DNA from: Scedosporium boydii
Lineage: Eukaryota; Ascomycota; Sordariomycetes; Microascales; Microascaceae
NCBI GenBank assembly: GCA_002221725.1
Contig: NJFT01000056.1
Location: 62,001-126,000 of the forward strand
Direction of reading: 5' to 3'
Length of the DNA: 64,000 nt
Part shown: one piece after another, positions 24,585 to 36,225 of the stretch
Layout of the letters: each line of letters begins with the position of its first letter
Position numbering within the stretch: position 1 is the stretch's first letter
The notes under the pieces: generated by a model
What the model was told of the DNA's origin: nothing
The model's input: the letters and a program-made list of their open reading frames with translations, nothing else
Databases searched by the model: none
Program-made: the position numbers and the translations under genes

Positions 24585-26838
24585 TCACGCTGGCTGTGAG
24601 GGTCGGCGGTGTAAAAGATAACTCTCCCTCCTAACGAATAGTGACCTCTTCTGGCGCAAAGACTCCCCGTCCTTCGCCGGACTCCCGAAATCGACCTGAG
24701 AAGAAGGCGGCACTATCCCAGCCTCGGCATCCAAGACTTTTAACTTCTCCTTTTGCTTTCCGTTGTTCTTCGGCTTCGGTAATCTCTCGTCGAAGCGGGC
24801 GGATAACCGAAAGAAGTCGTGTACGAAGGAATTTTCGAGCACACGCGGTTTACCGTCGACGGTCCAGTATCTCTCCTCGCTGAGCTCTTTCGAGAGGTGC
24901 CTGCGGAAGAAGCGGTCCTCAGTAACCCACCAGCCACGCCAGGCCGTGAGAATAAAGAGGGTCAGCGGGATGGCGATGAGCCAGTAGATGTAAAATCTTC
25001 GACTGATGATGTCGTCGTCTTCGATGGTCGGTGGTACACCGTCCGGGCTGGGCGCATCGTCCTTCTCGGGCATCCAGTCGAACATGGACATGCCGAAGAG
25101 GGTTCCCAGAAACTCGCCGGGGAGGAAGATTGCAGTTATGACGGCAAGGGCCTTCATCGATGAGCTGTCTCGTGTCGACGCGACAGCCATACGCGCGTTT
25201 AGAACGTTGTCTTCCTGGGCCATTTTACTGTATATCTACGGATGGATCTCCAGTTAGTAAAACATCTTACAAGGGAATAAGCTTCAAGCCTTGACTTACT
25301 ATATCAATTTGCGCCCGGCATCTGGCCTCAGACATGCGCCTTTCTGTCTCCAGACTCATACAGATTCTCAAAAGCCCTTCGAGATATTGCCGGATTTCAT
25401 GCCAATGACTGCCCAAGGGATCGTCGGAGGATATGTGATGGGGAAGGAAAAGATGCGGCAAAGAATCGTCTCTCCTCGGGTCGTCATTCGGGTTGGGGCT
25501 TCGGGGCGGTTGGTCTTGGTCCTCGTTTGGGTGAACGCTTCTGGGGGCTAAAGAACCTGGTCGAATAATTTGACCCGTAGACATCCGCTCTTCCAGTTCA
25601 TCTCCCGCCATGATCAGAGTTTTGACAGCACGTTCAGTCCACCGAATGGCATCGAGCAGTTGAATGCACTCTTTCAACACCCCATGGGCGCTCTTCATAA
25701 GGTTCGTCATGCTCATGACACCGCCCGTCTGCCCCTCATCGTCCGCACCGTCGACGATTTCGTCTGGAGGCTGATCTTTGCTCAACTTCCCCCAACGGCG
25801 CTTCCACGATGAGCTCTTTTCGGTGGCGGCGGTTGCTTCGAAGCCGGCAATGTTCGATACCCGGGTTTCGAGGTCCGTCACGTTGTGGTTGTTCACGCCA
25901 ACTGCTTCTTCGGTGCGGAGGAAGTGAACTTGAAGCAGCACGACTGGTGTCACGAAAGGGTGGGCCCAGTGCGCTTTGCAGGCCTCCATGCGGTGGTCGT
26001 ATTCGTCTAGACTTTCCAAACGATGCCGCCTAGGGTGGTAGGACTGGCGCACGAGGATAGTCGAGCACCGAGTGTTGACATCGTAGGTCATGGAGAGGAA
26101 ATCATACGGGGTTTTGGCGTTCAATGAAAAGGATAGCAATACACTCAAGAGAGACCGGTCTTTGGACCAGAAGCGGGACTCGGTAGTGGTGCGGCGAGAA
26201 TACTGAAGGGTAGCTGGATGAAGCTTCAGGACCTCGAAGTCGGTGCGACTCAAAGAGAGACCATCCTGGCTACCATCTGGGGACCTGACGAGACGGTGGC
26301 AGATACTAGTGTAGTCGTTAATTAGAACCGTGGAGAAATACGAAATTTGGGGTGGCCTAGTTCAGCATGAGATGCATGACCTAGAGTTACTTACACGCGA
26401 CGAACTCGGCCTTCGAGAAGCTCAGGATTGTGGGATACATCATCGGCCCCAAGACGAACGAACCTTCCCTGTAGAAATGAATTAGAGTTAGCTTCTGGGA
26501 TCAACGAGGCATGGCAGATGGGGATATAGCAAGGCAATTCGAGGACGGGTAGGATTCTTACATACACTGCGGTCGACGAGTTTGCCTTCTCGAAAGGCGC
26601 CGTATAACATATCAGCGCCCTCCTTGTCGTCGTGGCTGATCTTGTGGGCAACATGATTCTGACGATGCTCCTCCGTAGAGTGTCCTAATAGCACGTCGTA
26701 TTGCCGCTTGTATACCACGTACTCGTCGTACTCGATCTTAGACCGAGCCTCATTGTCATACAAAATGTGGCTATCAAGCGCAACCTTGTTGTCGAAGGAA
26801 AAGAGGTCTGAGCCTCCAATCCCAACGTAGTCTGTCAT
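24585..26838 (-). CDS. CorA-like (Mg2+ transporter family) membrane protein
   Basis: Four exons on the minus strand: 26838-26566, 26468-26395, 26305-25300 and 25235-24585, total 667 residues. Donors are GTATGT, GTAAGT and GTAAGT. The N-terminal 500 residues are soluble and hydrophilic. The end has the CorA fold signature: a long helix (IYSKMAQEDNVLNARMAVAS, then KRDSSSMK-like TRDSSSMK), a first membrane segment ALAVITAIFLPGEFLGTLFGMSMF and a second RFYIYWLIAIPLTLFILTAW. The loop entry reads GMS, not the GMN of bacterial Mg2+ channels; such changes are usual in the large fungal CorA-like group, so cation specificity is uncertain. A 140-residue cytosolic tail follows. No transport substrate can be assigned from sequence. 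Confidence 0.85.
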
Positions 26839-28077
26839 CTCGAGCGTGTCCTCGGCTTACAGACCAGATTTCCTCTCAAGAACCAACAGTGCTAGACATT
26901 ATTTTGAACAGGAACCGTCTTTCCTTTTGGTCTCTTCACCTTGCGTGGAACAGGAAGAGGACGAGGATCACAGGAAATACCATACTCCAGACGAGCGCGC
27001 CGACGGGAAACGCGAAACAACGCAATCTGTCAACAAAGGGACAGTGATGGGCATTAATGTATGAATACGGATGCGTGGGAATGCGAGAGGTAAGAAAGCG
27101 AAATTCGATAAGAGGCGTCGAGAGGAAAACGGATGGAAACAAGAGTGGATATAAATATCGACATAGAATTGATCAAATTATTCTCCTGGCAAACGTTCAA
27201 AGAGACAACAGAGCCCTGTTCGTAGCCACCGCTGGTGGCACGGCGACGATATTACCCCGGAATATTACTCCATAAGTTTGCATTGGGAGCGACAACTTAG
27301 GCTCAGCCACCCCTGGCCTCGGGGTTGGTTGGTAGGATTGGCCGCCTGACCATAAGATTCCAATGATCGGGGGCCTCAATCATCGGCTCGCATTGACATG
27401 GATCGTGGTCTTCCATGCCGTCAGCGTAGAGTTAGTCCTCAGCCGCGGATGGGACGAAATTGGCCATGGGCCTCAGTGGTGCCCGATCGGGCCCTGAAGC
27501 GGTGTTGCTCAGAACGTTGAATTCATGAAATTGGGTCAATTGGTTAATTTGATTTGATGGCCTCAAAACATTGAAAACAATTGATCATCGGCTCAAATGA
27601 TGCACAAAGTATGATTGATGGTTTTCGAACGACCTTAACTGGTATACTGGGAACAGATCGGCTTGAGGGCAGATCAAGTACGATTTGGGCAGTCTAACAT
27701 CGCTGAGGGGCGACAACGAACAAGTCCAAATGGCAACTGAAATGTGTACGAAGTACACAGGTACGTTGAGGACCAACCCCACCTGCCCCAAAACAAGGGA
27801 GGGGCGAGTCAAATTTCTTACGAAGCACAGCGTAGTGTGCAAGTACTTTGTACTTTCGTACACATTTTGTGTCTTTGCGCTCTTATCGATAACCGATAAG
27901 ATAAACCCACTTGGTTCCCCAGCCAAAAAAATTCGTCTAAGACAGGACGGATGCAGACTTGACTCTCTCGATGTCTTGCAGAAAAGTGCAGTTGGCCGCC
28001 TCGACTCCAGGATTTAATTTTTTGCGATTGAGAAGCCGACAGGGAATCTCACGCATATCTAGAAGGGGTACTACACA
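26839..28077. other. Divergent intergenic region, 1.2 kb
   Basis: Lies between the CorA-like gene (-) and UTP12 (+). It has one TACGAAGTA word at 27747 and two copies of ATCATCGGCTC near 27378 and 27586. No gene is recognised; both promoters must lie here. Confidence 0.6.
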
Positions 28078-31021
28078 ATGGTCAAATCATATTTGTGAGT
28101 GCCCGTTATTCACATGATTATTTGTCTCCGTCGCATGCCCTAACATAACTACCTACCCCTGCAGAAAATACGAGTATTCCAAGTCCTTCGGTATTGTCGC
28201 CTCGAGTACCTCGAACATTGTCTGGACCCCGAACCAAAGAGCGGGAACCGGAGCTGGTCAGGCCCTTGTTGCCGCGAACGAGCAGGTACTATGTTGGGAC
28301 ATTAAGAAGGGTGAACTCGTCAGCCGCTGGAGGGACGACCGATGTTCCGCACCCGTGACCGCTATTGCGAGGAGTAAGGCGGACCCCGACATCTTTGCCG
28401 TCGGATACGAAGATGGCAGCATTCGCCTCTGGGATAGCAAGATTGCTGCCACTATAGTCAGTTTCAATGGTCACCGCTCCGCCGTTACCGTCCTTACCTT
28501 CGACAAATCCGGCGCCCGCCTAGCTAGCGGTTCCAAGGATACCGACGTCATCATATGGGATCTCGTCGCCGAGGTTGGCCAGGTCAAGCTTCGTGGACAC
28601 AAGGACCAGGTTACTGGGGTGCGCTTTGTCGAGCCCGATCCTGTTGTTCGCGACGATGAGGATCCGGAAGCGATGGCGGTGGATACTGAAACTGAGGCCG
28701 AAGGCTTTCTCCTTACTACAGGCAAGGACTCACTGATTAAGCTGTGGGACTTATCGTCAAGACACTGCATCGAGACCCACATTGCGCAATCAAACGGGGA
28801 GTGCTGGGCCTTGGGACTTTCACCTGACTATAGCGGCTGCGTTACGGCTGGTAACGGAGGAGAGCTCAAGGTCTGGTCACTAGATACGTTATCCCTGGCT
28901 GCGTCTGCCCAACGAGTCGACTTGACGCAACCCACAAAGTTTCTCCAGGACCGCGGCACGCTCATCCGGAAATCCAACGACCGAGCCACCGAAATCGTCT
29001 TCCATCCGCGTCGCGACTACTTCGCCGTCCATGGCCCCGAAAAGGCTGTCGAGATTTGGCGGATAAGGTCCGAGAACGAAATCAAAAAGGTACTAGCCCG
29101 TAAGCGCAGAAGGAGGAGAGAGAAGCTGGACAAAAAGGCAAACGGGGATGCGGACGTTGATGTCGAGGACGCCGAGGATATATCTGGCGCGACTGTCGCG
29201 GACGTTTTCGTACACTACGTGACTGTTCGCACGAGTGGAAAGGTTCGTTCGGTGGACTGGGCCGTCAACGCTGGTACCAAGGACCTCCAGGTGCTCATCG
29301 GCACGACCAATAATCAGGTCGAGCTTTACAACGTTCCACCCAAGGATAAGTCATCCAAGTCGAAAGATGAGGTTCCCGACTACACGAGGTCACTGGCAGT
29401 CGAGCTCCCGGGTCACAGGGCCGACGTTCGGGCCTTGTCGCTAAGCTCTGACGACAAAATGCTAGCGTCGGCTGCTAACGGGAGCTTAAAGATCTGGAAT
29501 ATCAAAACGCAGATGTGTATTCGCACATTTGAGTGTGGTTACGCCTTGTGCTGTGCTTTCCTCCCCGGAGACAAGGTCGTCGTTGTGGGAACCAAAGCCG
29601 GTGAGCTACAACTGTTCGATGTTGCCTCGGCTAGCCTGTTGGATAGTGTCACGGCCCATGACGGAGCCGTCTGGTCGCTCCAGGTCCACCCCGATGGTCG
29701 GTCGATGGCATCCGGCAGCGCTGACAAGACGGTCAAGTTCTGGAACTTCCAGATCGTCCAAGAGACCATCCTGGGTACCAGCCGCACGACCCCGCGACTT
29801 AAACTCGCCCAATCAAAGACTCTCAAACTCTCGGATGATGTTCTAAGCATTAGGTTCTCTCCCGATGCTCGAGTCATCGCTGTTGCCCTTCTCGATAACA
29901 CCGTGAAGGTCTTCTTCGTCGACACGCTTAAACTATACCTCAACCTCTACGGCCATAAACTTCCGGTTCTAAGTATGGATATTTCATACGATAGCAAGTT
30001 GATAGTGACGAGTTCAGCCGACAAAAATATCAGGATATGGGGATTAGACTTTGGTGACTGCCACAAAGCCCTGTTTGGACATCAGGACAGTATTCTCCAA
30101 GTTGCCTTCGTGCCGCACAACTCTGATGGAAATGGTCACCATTTCTTCAGCAGCAGCAAGGACCGAACCATCAAATACTGGGACGGCGACAAGTTTGAGC
30201 AGATTCAAAGGCTAGATGGCCACCACGGCGAGGTATGGGCGCTGGCGGTAGGCCACAGCGGCACGTTCCTGGTCAGCGCCGGCCACGACAAGGGCATGAT
30301 TGTCTGGGACGAGACGGAGGAGCAGATCTTCCTGGAGGAAGAGAGGGAGAAGGAAATAGAAGAACTCTACGAGAGCACGCTCACGGCGTCTCTGGAAAAG
30401 GACGACGACGCCCAGGACCAGCAGGCCGAGACGGCGGCCGCCGGCAAGCAGACCGTCGAAACGCTAATGGCAGGGGAGCGAATCGTCGAGGCCCTCGAGA
30501 TGGGCATGGCGGATCTCAACCTGCTCAAGGAGTGGGAAGACGAAAAGCAGACGAACCCCAAGGCGCCTGCCCCCCAGCGGAACATCGTGTACATTGCGCT
30601 GGGCAACATCAGCGCCGAGGCCCACGTCATGAGCGTCCTCCAGAAGATCAAAGCGGCGGCGCTCCACGACGCGCTCCTCGTCCTTCCTTTCTCCATGGTC
30701 CCCGCCCTCTTTACCTTTATCAACATTTTCGCCATGCGATCTATGAATATCCCCCTTACTTGCCGCATCCTCTTCTTCATGCTCAAAACCCACCACCGCC
30801 AGATCGTCGCGAACAGGACCATGAGGACCATGCTCGAGGGTATACGGGCGAATCTTAGGGCGGCGCTGAAGCGGAACAAGGATGAGATGGGATACAATAT
30901 GGCGGCGCTCAAGATTATGGGTATGCAGATACAGGAGAATAGTGTTAAGGAGTACGTGGATGAGAACTGGGATGCTGGGGAGGAGAATGTGCGGAAGAGG
31001 GCGTTTGTACATGTTGCTTAA
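28078..31021 (+). CDS. utp12: U3 snoRNP / small-subunit processome WD40 protein Utp12 (Dip2, WDR3)
   Basis: Exon 1 is only 17 nt (28078-28094; MVKSY and part of a Leu codon), then an intron with donor GTGAGT and acceptor GCAG, then one long exon 28165-31021; 957 residues. The N-terminus MVKSYLKYEYSKSFGIVASSTSNIVW spans the splice site and matches the conserved Utp12 start, which fixes the small first exon. WD40 repeats fill most of residues 50-690 as two propellers (repeated GHRSAV, GHKDQV and HHGEVW segments ending in W-D). The Utp12 C-terminal helical domain covers about 760-930 (NIVYIALGNISAEAHVMSVLQKIK). The protein belongs to the UTP-B subcomplex and acts in 18S rRNA maturation in the nucleolus. 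A basic, acidic-flanked loop lies near 255-285. Confidence 0.95.
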
Positions 31022-31375
31022 ATGTTTCTTCTGGGAGGCCTCTTTTTTTCTTTTCTTCAATCAAAAAGTAAATAGAATATACACTGGCGATCTACATGTT
31101 GTTTTTCATTCTCTCACGGCCGATGCATCTTAAACACAGAAAGACAAATACAGTCTATATTCCAGTATTAACACTGTCCTTATTTTGAGTCACGTGCCAC
31201 AGCTTTGAACTTGCAACCAGAATCTTGGGAGAGCATCATCAACAGCAATGAAGGACGCCTTGAACGACAAGAAGCACGACAAGGTCTTATTTTGCTTCTA
31301 CACGGGACTATAATCCAACTTTGCGCGGGAAGAGATAGACCGAAACTTGTGAGCCAAATATATTCTATAATTACG
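31022..31375. other. Short tandem intergenic region
   Basis: 354 bp between UTP12 and LSM2, both on the + strand. A CACGTG E-box-like palindrome occurs near 31,190 (GAGTCACGTGCC) in the presumed LSM2 promoter. Confidence 0.5.
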
Positions 31376-31984
31376 ATGCTCTTCTTCAGGTGAGACCCCA
31401 CTTAAGCTCACTTTCAAGATCCCCGCCATGGGAGCTCTCAAGCTCATCGATATCGTTTGGAAAGGTGGTGAGCTAACAGGAGATAAAAAACGCGAGTATA
31501 CAGCTTCTTCAAAACATTAATTGACCAGGAGGTCACGGTGGAACTCAAGAATGATATCCAGATCAGGGGTACTCTGAAGAGCGTGGATCAGTACCTGAAT
31601 ATCAAGCTTGATGATATTTCGGTTGTGAATGAGCTGTTGTATCCTCACCTGGTCAGTTGTTTTCTTCTTTTCGACGTCCTGGATATGCAGCAGATTCTGC
31701 TATTTTCCCCCTCTTCTTGTTTACTCTTGGGCTTCGAGTCGTGAGGTATGAGAGATTATGAGACGGAGCTAACGACGTGCTCCAGAGCTCTGTGAAGAAC
31801 GTTTTCATCCGTGGATCTGTCGTCAGATACGTCCACCTCCCTCCCAACGCCGTCGATATTCCCCTTCTAGAAGATGCTACAAGGAGAGGTAAGTCGTTTC
31901 AAACTCGAAATTCTCACTTGTACGATGATTTACTGACCTCTTTGTTCTACAGAGGCTGCTGCGCAGCAAGCAAAGGCAAAATGA
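31376..31984 (+). CDS. lsm2: U6 snRNA-associated Sm-like protein LSm2
   Basis: Four exons: 31376-31389, 31504-31651, 31786-31888 and 31953-31984; 98 residues. Exon 1 is 14 nt and encodes MLFF plus part of Ser. The spliced product runs MLFFSFFKTLIDQEVTVEL, then LKSVDQYLNIKLDDI (Sm1), NVFIRGSVVRYVHLP (Sm2), ending EAAAQQAKAK. This is near-identical in layout to LSm2 of other fungi and animals. LSm2 is in both the nuclear LSm2-8 ring, which binds the U6 snRNA 3' end, and the cytoplasmic LSm1-7 ring of mRNA decay. All three introns are GT-AG with CTAAC or similar branch points. Confidence 0.95.
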
Positions 31985-32352
31985 GGTTGTAGACGGCTTA
32001 ATCTAATTTTATATCAAAAAAAAAAAAGAATGTTCAAAAAATGAGGCTTATGGAAGTAGTCGGCTTGATGGCCTCCAAAATGGACGACATCTCCGTCTTC
32101 GGGGCCGTACCTCTCGGCGCCTTCTCTTCCGGTAGGACACGAGATTACGAGGTTCTGTCCTGAAGCAAGGCGAATCCTCTGACTGGATCCCGATACGGAC
32201 TCTCTATCACGAAGTTCGACGCCTAGTAGTATCTCATGATAATGAAGAAACAAATCCTTGCCATTCGATGCATTAATGCCCTCCCAAACGCCCTGTAGTT
32301 CCAATTGCTTGACCGCGACCTGTCTATGTACTCCTCCATTTCCCTTATATAT
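31985..32352. other. Convergent intergenic region
   Basis: 368 bp between the stops of LSM2 (+) and PSO2 (-), with an A run just past the LSM2 stop (about 32018-32029) and nothing else recognisable. Confidence 0.6.
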
Positions 32353-34872
32353 TTACCAAAGGACATCACGTTTAGTGCCCTTCCCGTCCCATTCTTGAAT
32401 AGATGAAGCATCCAACGCAGACTCCCCATGCTGCGGCTTCAACACCCCTCCCTTAGCCCTATCAGCCAACCACTTATCTGTCCACCCCTTCATTTTCCGC
32501 CTCGACGCCTCGCTGCCCACATTCACCGTCGGTACAACCCTCTCTATCCTCAAAGACATCAAGAACAGAGCCAACTCCCGGAAACTGCTGTGCTCGGAGT
32601 ACGGCACCCCGAAGCACATGGCCTCCTTGGTGCTTCCCCTCTGCTTCTCCAAGTTATCGGCCGTGAACCTCGTCCGCCAGGCTTTGCCGTGCAGCACCTG
32701 CGTCGTGGGGACGCTGCTCGGTTGTGTGTTAGACGAGATGAGCTTCGAGGCGCCGTTGGGCCTGTAGTTCCATCCGCTGGGACGGAAGCCGACGATGCGG
32801 CTGAAATGTGGCTTGTAGCCATTCAGGTAGTCTTGCAGAGTCTCGGCCCGGATCTCCATCAGCATTTGCATATGTACTTGGGCTTCGCGCGGGTCCGATG
32901 TTAACAGGGATGAGAGCTCGGGGTCGTCCAGTAGCTTGAACATGCGTATCTTTGAGGCTGAGGCGAAGATTTTGGATTTCAGGGCTTTGGCGATGGCGAC
33001 GCAAATTCGCTCCTTGCCTATGGAATATGTCCCGCATACTACTAGGAGACGATTACGATTGGGGCGTCCGGTGCCTGGCGCTACTGGCGGATCGCCATTC
33101 TCTTTGTTCTCCTTTGCGCTGAAAAATCGGCTGACAGTTGTCGTCCCGGACTCTCTACCGAGCTTGTCCCAGGCGGCTTCTGAAACGTCGGCGTCCGCAT
33201 CTAGAGACACGCAGATGTCGGCGCAGGCCGAGATCACATCATTTTGCGGTGGGAAAGAATAGCGTGGGCTCAGGTATGTGGTATCCAGATAGCAAATATC
33301 TATCCGCTGTTGCCTTAATTTGCCCGAGACGCCGTCCAGGAGATCGGGTTTTAGGCGGTCATGCGTGACGTGAGCCGGGCAGGCTCGGAAATCCCCACAA
33401 TGTAGAATCCTTTGGACTCGAGTAGTCGGCCCTCTCGCCATCTTCTTTTCGAAGAGAAACATCGAACTTCCCGGACAATGGTTGGCTGGAATCATAACCA
33501 CTGTCGCCCCGCCGGTTCCAGGTATCTCGAAAAGCTCGTCGAATTCAAGCTCAACAACCCACTTCGCATCAACTCTGAGTTGCTGCTTAACAAGGCGGCC
33601 AGTGACGCGACTGCAATATATAGGACCATGCTTCCAACTAGCCGTTAATCCAATATAATGGTCAGAGTGGAAGTGACTGAGAAAGTAGGCATTGCAATCT
33701 TTGACGGCTCCGTATCTGAAAGCATCAACACAGATGGAAAACCCGGGCATGATCTTGTAGAACGGGCACGTTCGTTGGTATGCTTGCTTTCCTCGAGAGG
33801 CGGTCTCGGCTGCTGCTGCAACTGCCCACGCTGAGCTCTCTGCGTTGCCAGACATTATCTTGGTGAATGCTGAAATGCCTTCCACTTCTACGGCTAGAGA
33901 GAATGGATTCCGTTGCCCAGGTTTCGGGACAGAAGCCTTCATGACTCTCCCCGAGGAATTCGATGGTATCGCCGACTCTACTGGTTGGGGTTCACGAGTC
34001 GGTTGCTCCCTCGTCTGGGCTGGTAACGGCGTCGGATAACCGTCGAGGCACGAGTTCACATGACGGGTAGACTCGTCAGGAGTGGCGCCAACAAGACTGC
34101 CGTTGCAAACGGGGCATGACTCTATCATCGACTCGTCGGGAGGTCCTGCAGGGGGAAAGTCGTCGTGCGTTTGAAGGCCGGCGGCTTCGGCTTCAAGCCG
34201 AGCTTGCTCTTGTGAAAACATCATTTCTCGATATTCCTCCCCAAGGAAGTCGTCTGACAGGTCTTCCAAATTGTCGCCGTCCAGCGCGGAAGTGAATTCC
34301 TCGCACGCTTCCAACGCTTCCAGCTTCTTGTCGCCATTACTATCACCAGAGGTCGCATCGGGTATGCAAATCTCGCGCGGTTTTGAGTTTGTTGTTTGCT
34401 CCGTGTTCTTCTGTTGAGGTAACACCAGCATATCGCTCTCCTCTTCATCTTCACTATCAGAATCCAAGACGAAACCACCCACTATTTTGTTAATGGGGTT
34501 TTTGTGCGCAGGTGATGGTTCCGAATCACGATTTAGGACGTTCGCATCGACGGATAATTCGTGGGCGCGCTCGACTTCGGCATCTTGACTATGGCTTAAT
34601 TTCCTCCTCTTCAATCTCGTCCCTGGTGAGTCCACACCCACATCAAGCTCCTCCTCCTTGCACTTCTCCTCGTATTGAATTGTAGATTCATTCTTCTCGA
34701 AACCGGCGCTCGTGTCCGTGCCATAAAACAAGGTGTTCTCGGTTTCAACCTTCTTAAAGAAGCTCAAAATACTCGTGTTCGACTTCGCGTCCCTTTTCGA
34801 AAAGTTGGAAGACGTGGGCTTTCGCGGGGTCCACTTCTTGGGCGGTCGTCCAGAGCTCGAGGGTGGTGCCAT
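32353..34872 (-). CDS. pso2: DNA interstrand cross-link repair nuclease Pso2/Snm1
   Basis: Single exon; start taken at the ATG at 34872-34870 (MAPPSSSGRPP), 839 residues, because the frame further upstream has no ATG. Near the N-terminus SNTSILSFFKK resembles a PCNA-interacting motif. Around residues 250-280 a UBZ4-type zinc finger is seen (C-P-V-C, then H-x3-C). The metallo-beta-lactamase core has SHFHSDHYIG near 400 (HxHxDH), then ANHCPGSSMFLF, HCGDFRA and DTTYLSP. The beta-CASP part follows with VCGTYSIGKERICVAIA, and VPYSEHSSFRELA supplies the late histidine. The C-terminus carries VPTVNVGS. The enzyme is a 5' exonuclease that processes interstrand cross-links in the nucleus. It abuts the AT-rich tract, leaving only about 140 bp of normal upstream sequence. 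Confidence 0.95.
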   Translation of the reverse strand: MAPPSSSGRPPKKWTPRKPTSSNFSKRDAKSNTSILSFFKKVETENTLFYGTDTSAGFEKNESTIQYEEKCKEEELDVGVDSPGTRLKRRKLSHSQDAEVERAHELSVDANVLNRDSEPSPAHKNPINKIVGGFVLDSDSEDEEESDMLVLPQQKNTEQTTNSKPREICIPDATSGDSNGDKKLEALEACEEFTSALDGDNLEDLSDDFLGEEYREMMFSQEQARLEAEAAGLQTHDDFPPAGPPDESMIESCPVCNGSLVGATPDESTRHVNSCLDGYPTPLPAQTREQPTREPQPVESAIPSNSSGRVMKASVPKPGQRNPFSLAVEVEGISAFTKIMSGNAESSAWAVAAAAETASRGKQAYQRTCPFYKIMPGFSICVDAFRYGAVKDCNAYFLSHFHSDHYIGLTASWKHGPIYCSRVTGRLVKQQLRVDAKWVVELEFDELFEIPGTGGATVVMIPANHCPGSSMFLFEKKMARGPTTRVQRILHCGDFRACPAHVTHDRLKPDLLDGVSGKLRQQRIDICYLDTTYLSPRYSFPPQNDVISACADICVSLDADADVSEAAWDKLGRESGTTTVSRFFSAKENKENGDPPVAPGTGRPNRNRLLVVCGTYSIGKERICVAIAKALKSKIFASASKIRMFKLLDDPELSSLLTSDPREAQVHMQMLMEIRAETLQDYLNGYKPHFSRIVGFRPSGWNYRPNGASKLISSNTQPSSVPTTQVLHGKAWRTRFTADNLEKQRGSTKEAMCFGVPYSEHSSFRELALFLMSLRIERVVPTVNVGSEASRRKMKGWTDKWLADRAKGGVLKPQHGESALDASSIQEWDGKGTKRDVLW

Positions 34873-35011
34873 GACAAGCACATCTGGAGAGAGGGAAGGG
34901 AAGAATACACATGGGAAACTGACTAGAGGAAGAAGGCGCGAAATCACTAGAAGACAATGCTTTCATCTCGTGCTGATATCGGTAACCGTGGGAGAGGTCG
35001 AGGAAAGTACG

Positions 35012-35260
35012 TATTACTAAAACTAAAATTTAATATTTAATAATAGTCTTTTATACTTATAAAACAAGTTTTATAATTTATAAAAAAAATATTAACTATT
35101 TTTAATAAATTTTTATTTTATTTTTATATAATATTTAAATTATAATTATAAAATATTATAAACTAATTATTTTAATAAATTATAATAATATAATAAATTA
35201 AATTTTATTATTAAACGCTTTAATAAAAACTTATATTAAAAATAGAAGCTAACTATAAAT
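35012..35260. repeat. Extremely AT-rich, RIP-like tract
   Basis: About 250 bases consisting almost wholly of A and T, with scarcely any G, C or CpG, between the PSO2 promoter and a GC-normal LTR. This is the pattern RIP (C-to-T mutation of duplicated DNA) leaves in filamentous ascomycetes. The parent element can no longer be recognised. It could instead be a naturally AT-rich promoter, but the abrupt edges favour RIP. Confidence 0.75.
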
Positions 35261-35267
35261 GCCGGCG

Positions 35268-35671
35268 TGTCACGGGCCGACCTTTCTGCAGGCCCAGGGC
35301 GGTGACATGAGGCAGAATTAAAGGAAACGGGCAGCTGCCCACAGGTGTCCGACACGCAAGGAGCGATCGGAGGACACGATCGATGATCACTCTCGATTAC
35401 TAGTAGGACGGCTCCGATTACCTAGGAGAGCTTGGAAGGGGAACATCTATATAAACTACAGGTTCCACCATGTATCTAGTTTGTCTTTCAAGACTCTCCA
35501 GTAGTCAATACAAGTCACAACTACGACCTACACTTGTATACGCACTTCTATATCATTGTGAATACTGCTTGACTGCCTCGTTTACTTCCAACAGGCCCTA
35601 CGACCCTAGCACCGGCTGTACCAACTTGATATTCCATTGATCAACCGATACCCCGTGTTAGAATCGTAACA
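35268..35671. mobile_element. Solo LTR (404 bp) with 5-bp target-site duplication
   Basis: The segment begins TGTCACGGG and ends GAATCGTAACA, so it has TG...CA ends, and the outer bases pair imperfectly (TGTCACG against TGTTACG). It is flanked on both sides by CGGCG (35263-35267 and 35672-35676), the 5-bp duplication made by retroviral-type integrases. A TATATAA box at 35448-35454 sits mid-element, where an LTR promoter is expected. No internal retrotransposon sequence adjoins it, so it is a solo LTR left by recombination between two LTRs. Unlike its AT-rich neighbour it shows no RIP decay. Ty1/copia or Ty3/gypsy origin cannot be decided. Orientation is unresolved, although the TATA box reads on the + strand. 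Confidence 0.85.
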
Positions 35672-35676
35672 CGGCG

Positions 35677-36225
35677 CCGCGGTAACGGCTCGAGGCACGG
35701 GCCAGCCGCTGCCACGAACACGGGCAACATAGTAACGGTTCTCGTAAAAAGAGTCGCACTGCATCTCTTCTAAATAATTTCTTTCCTTCTTCTATTAACC
35801 TTCCTATACAGGAGCCTTTGTCAAGTAGTACTATTTGGCTAATACCTTATAATAAATAGCTTGCAATAGGGAGAGCAACTATTGTCTAATGCAAACCTGA
35901 TGTAACTGTTGCTGGAGGGATGAGGGTCAAGATACAGGCCAGTGCCTCCTACCTCTCCAATTGGATTGGCGATGTCTTACATACAAACTACCCTTGGTAC
36001 AATGAATCAATCAACCAATTGGAGCTGCATTATCGCTGTGAAATAGATGTATTAATTAGCATGGGAAGGCTTAACCCACAGATGGTGATCTATAGCATTA
36101 GCCAAGCAAAACTTCAAAGCTGTCTTACCAACATCCATTTCCCCTTTCAAAACACACTACCGTGAATTGCATGCAAAGCAAATCATTTTCGAATTCCCGT
36201 CTTTCCCCTTTGAGCTTGTACGACA
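35677..36225. other. Intergenic stretch after the solo LTR
   Basis: 549 bp without a recognisable gene; an 81-codon frame at 35920-36165 has no known domain. Probably the upstream region of the APH-fold gene. Confidence 0.5.

Noticed and set aside
35920..36165. 81-codon frame between the solo LTR and the APH-fold gene
   Set aside because: No domain; could not be joined to a plausible exon.
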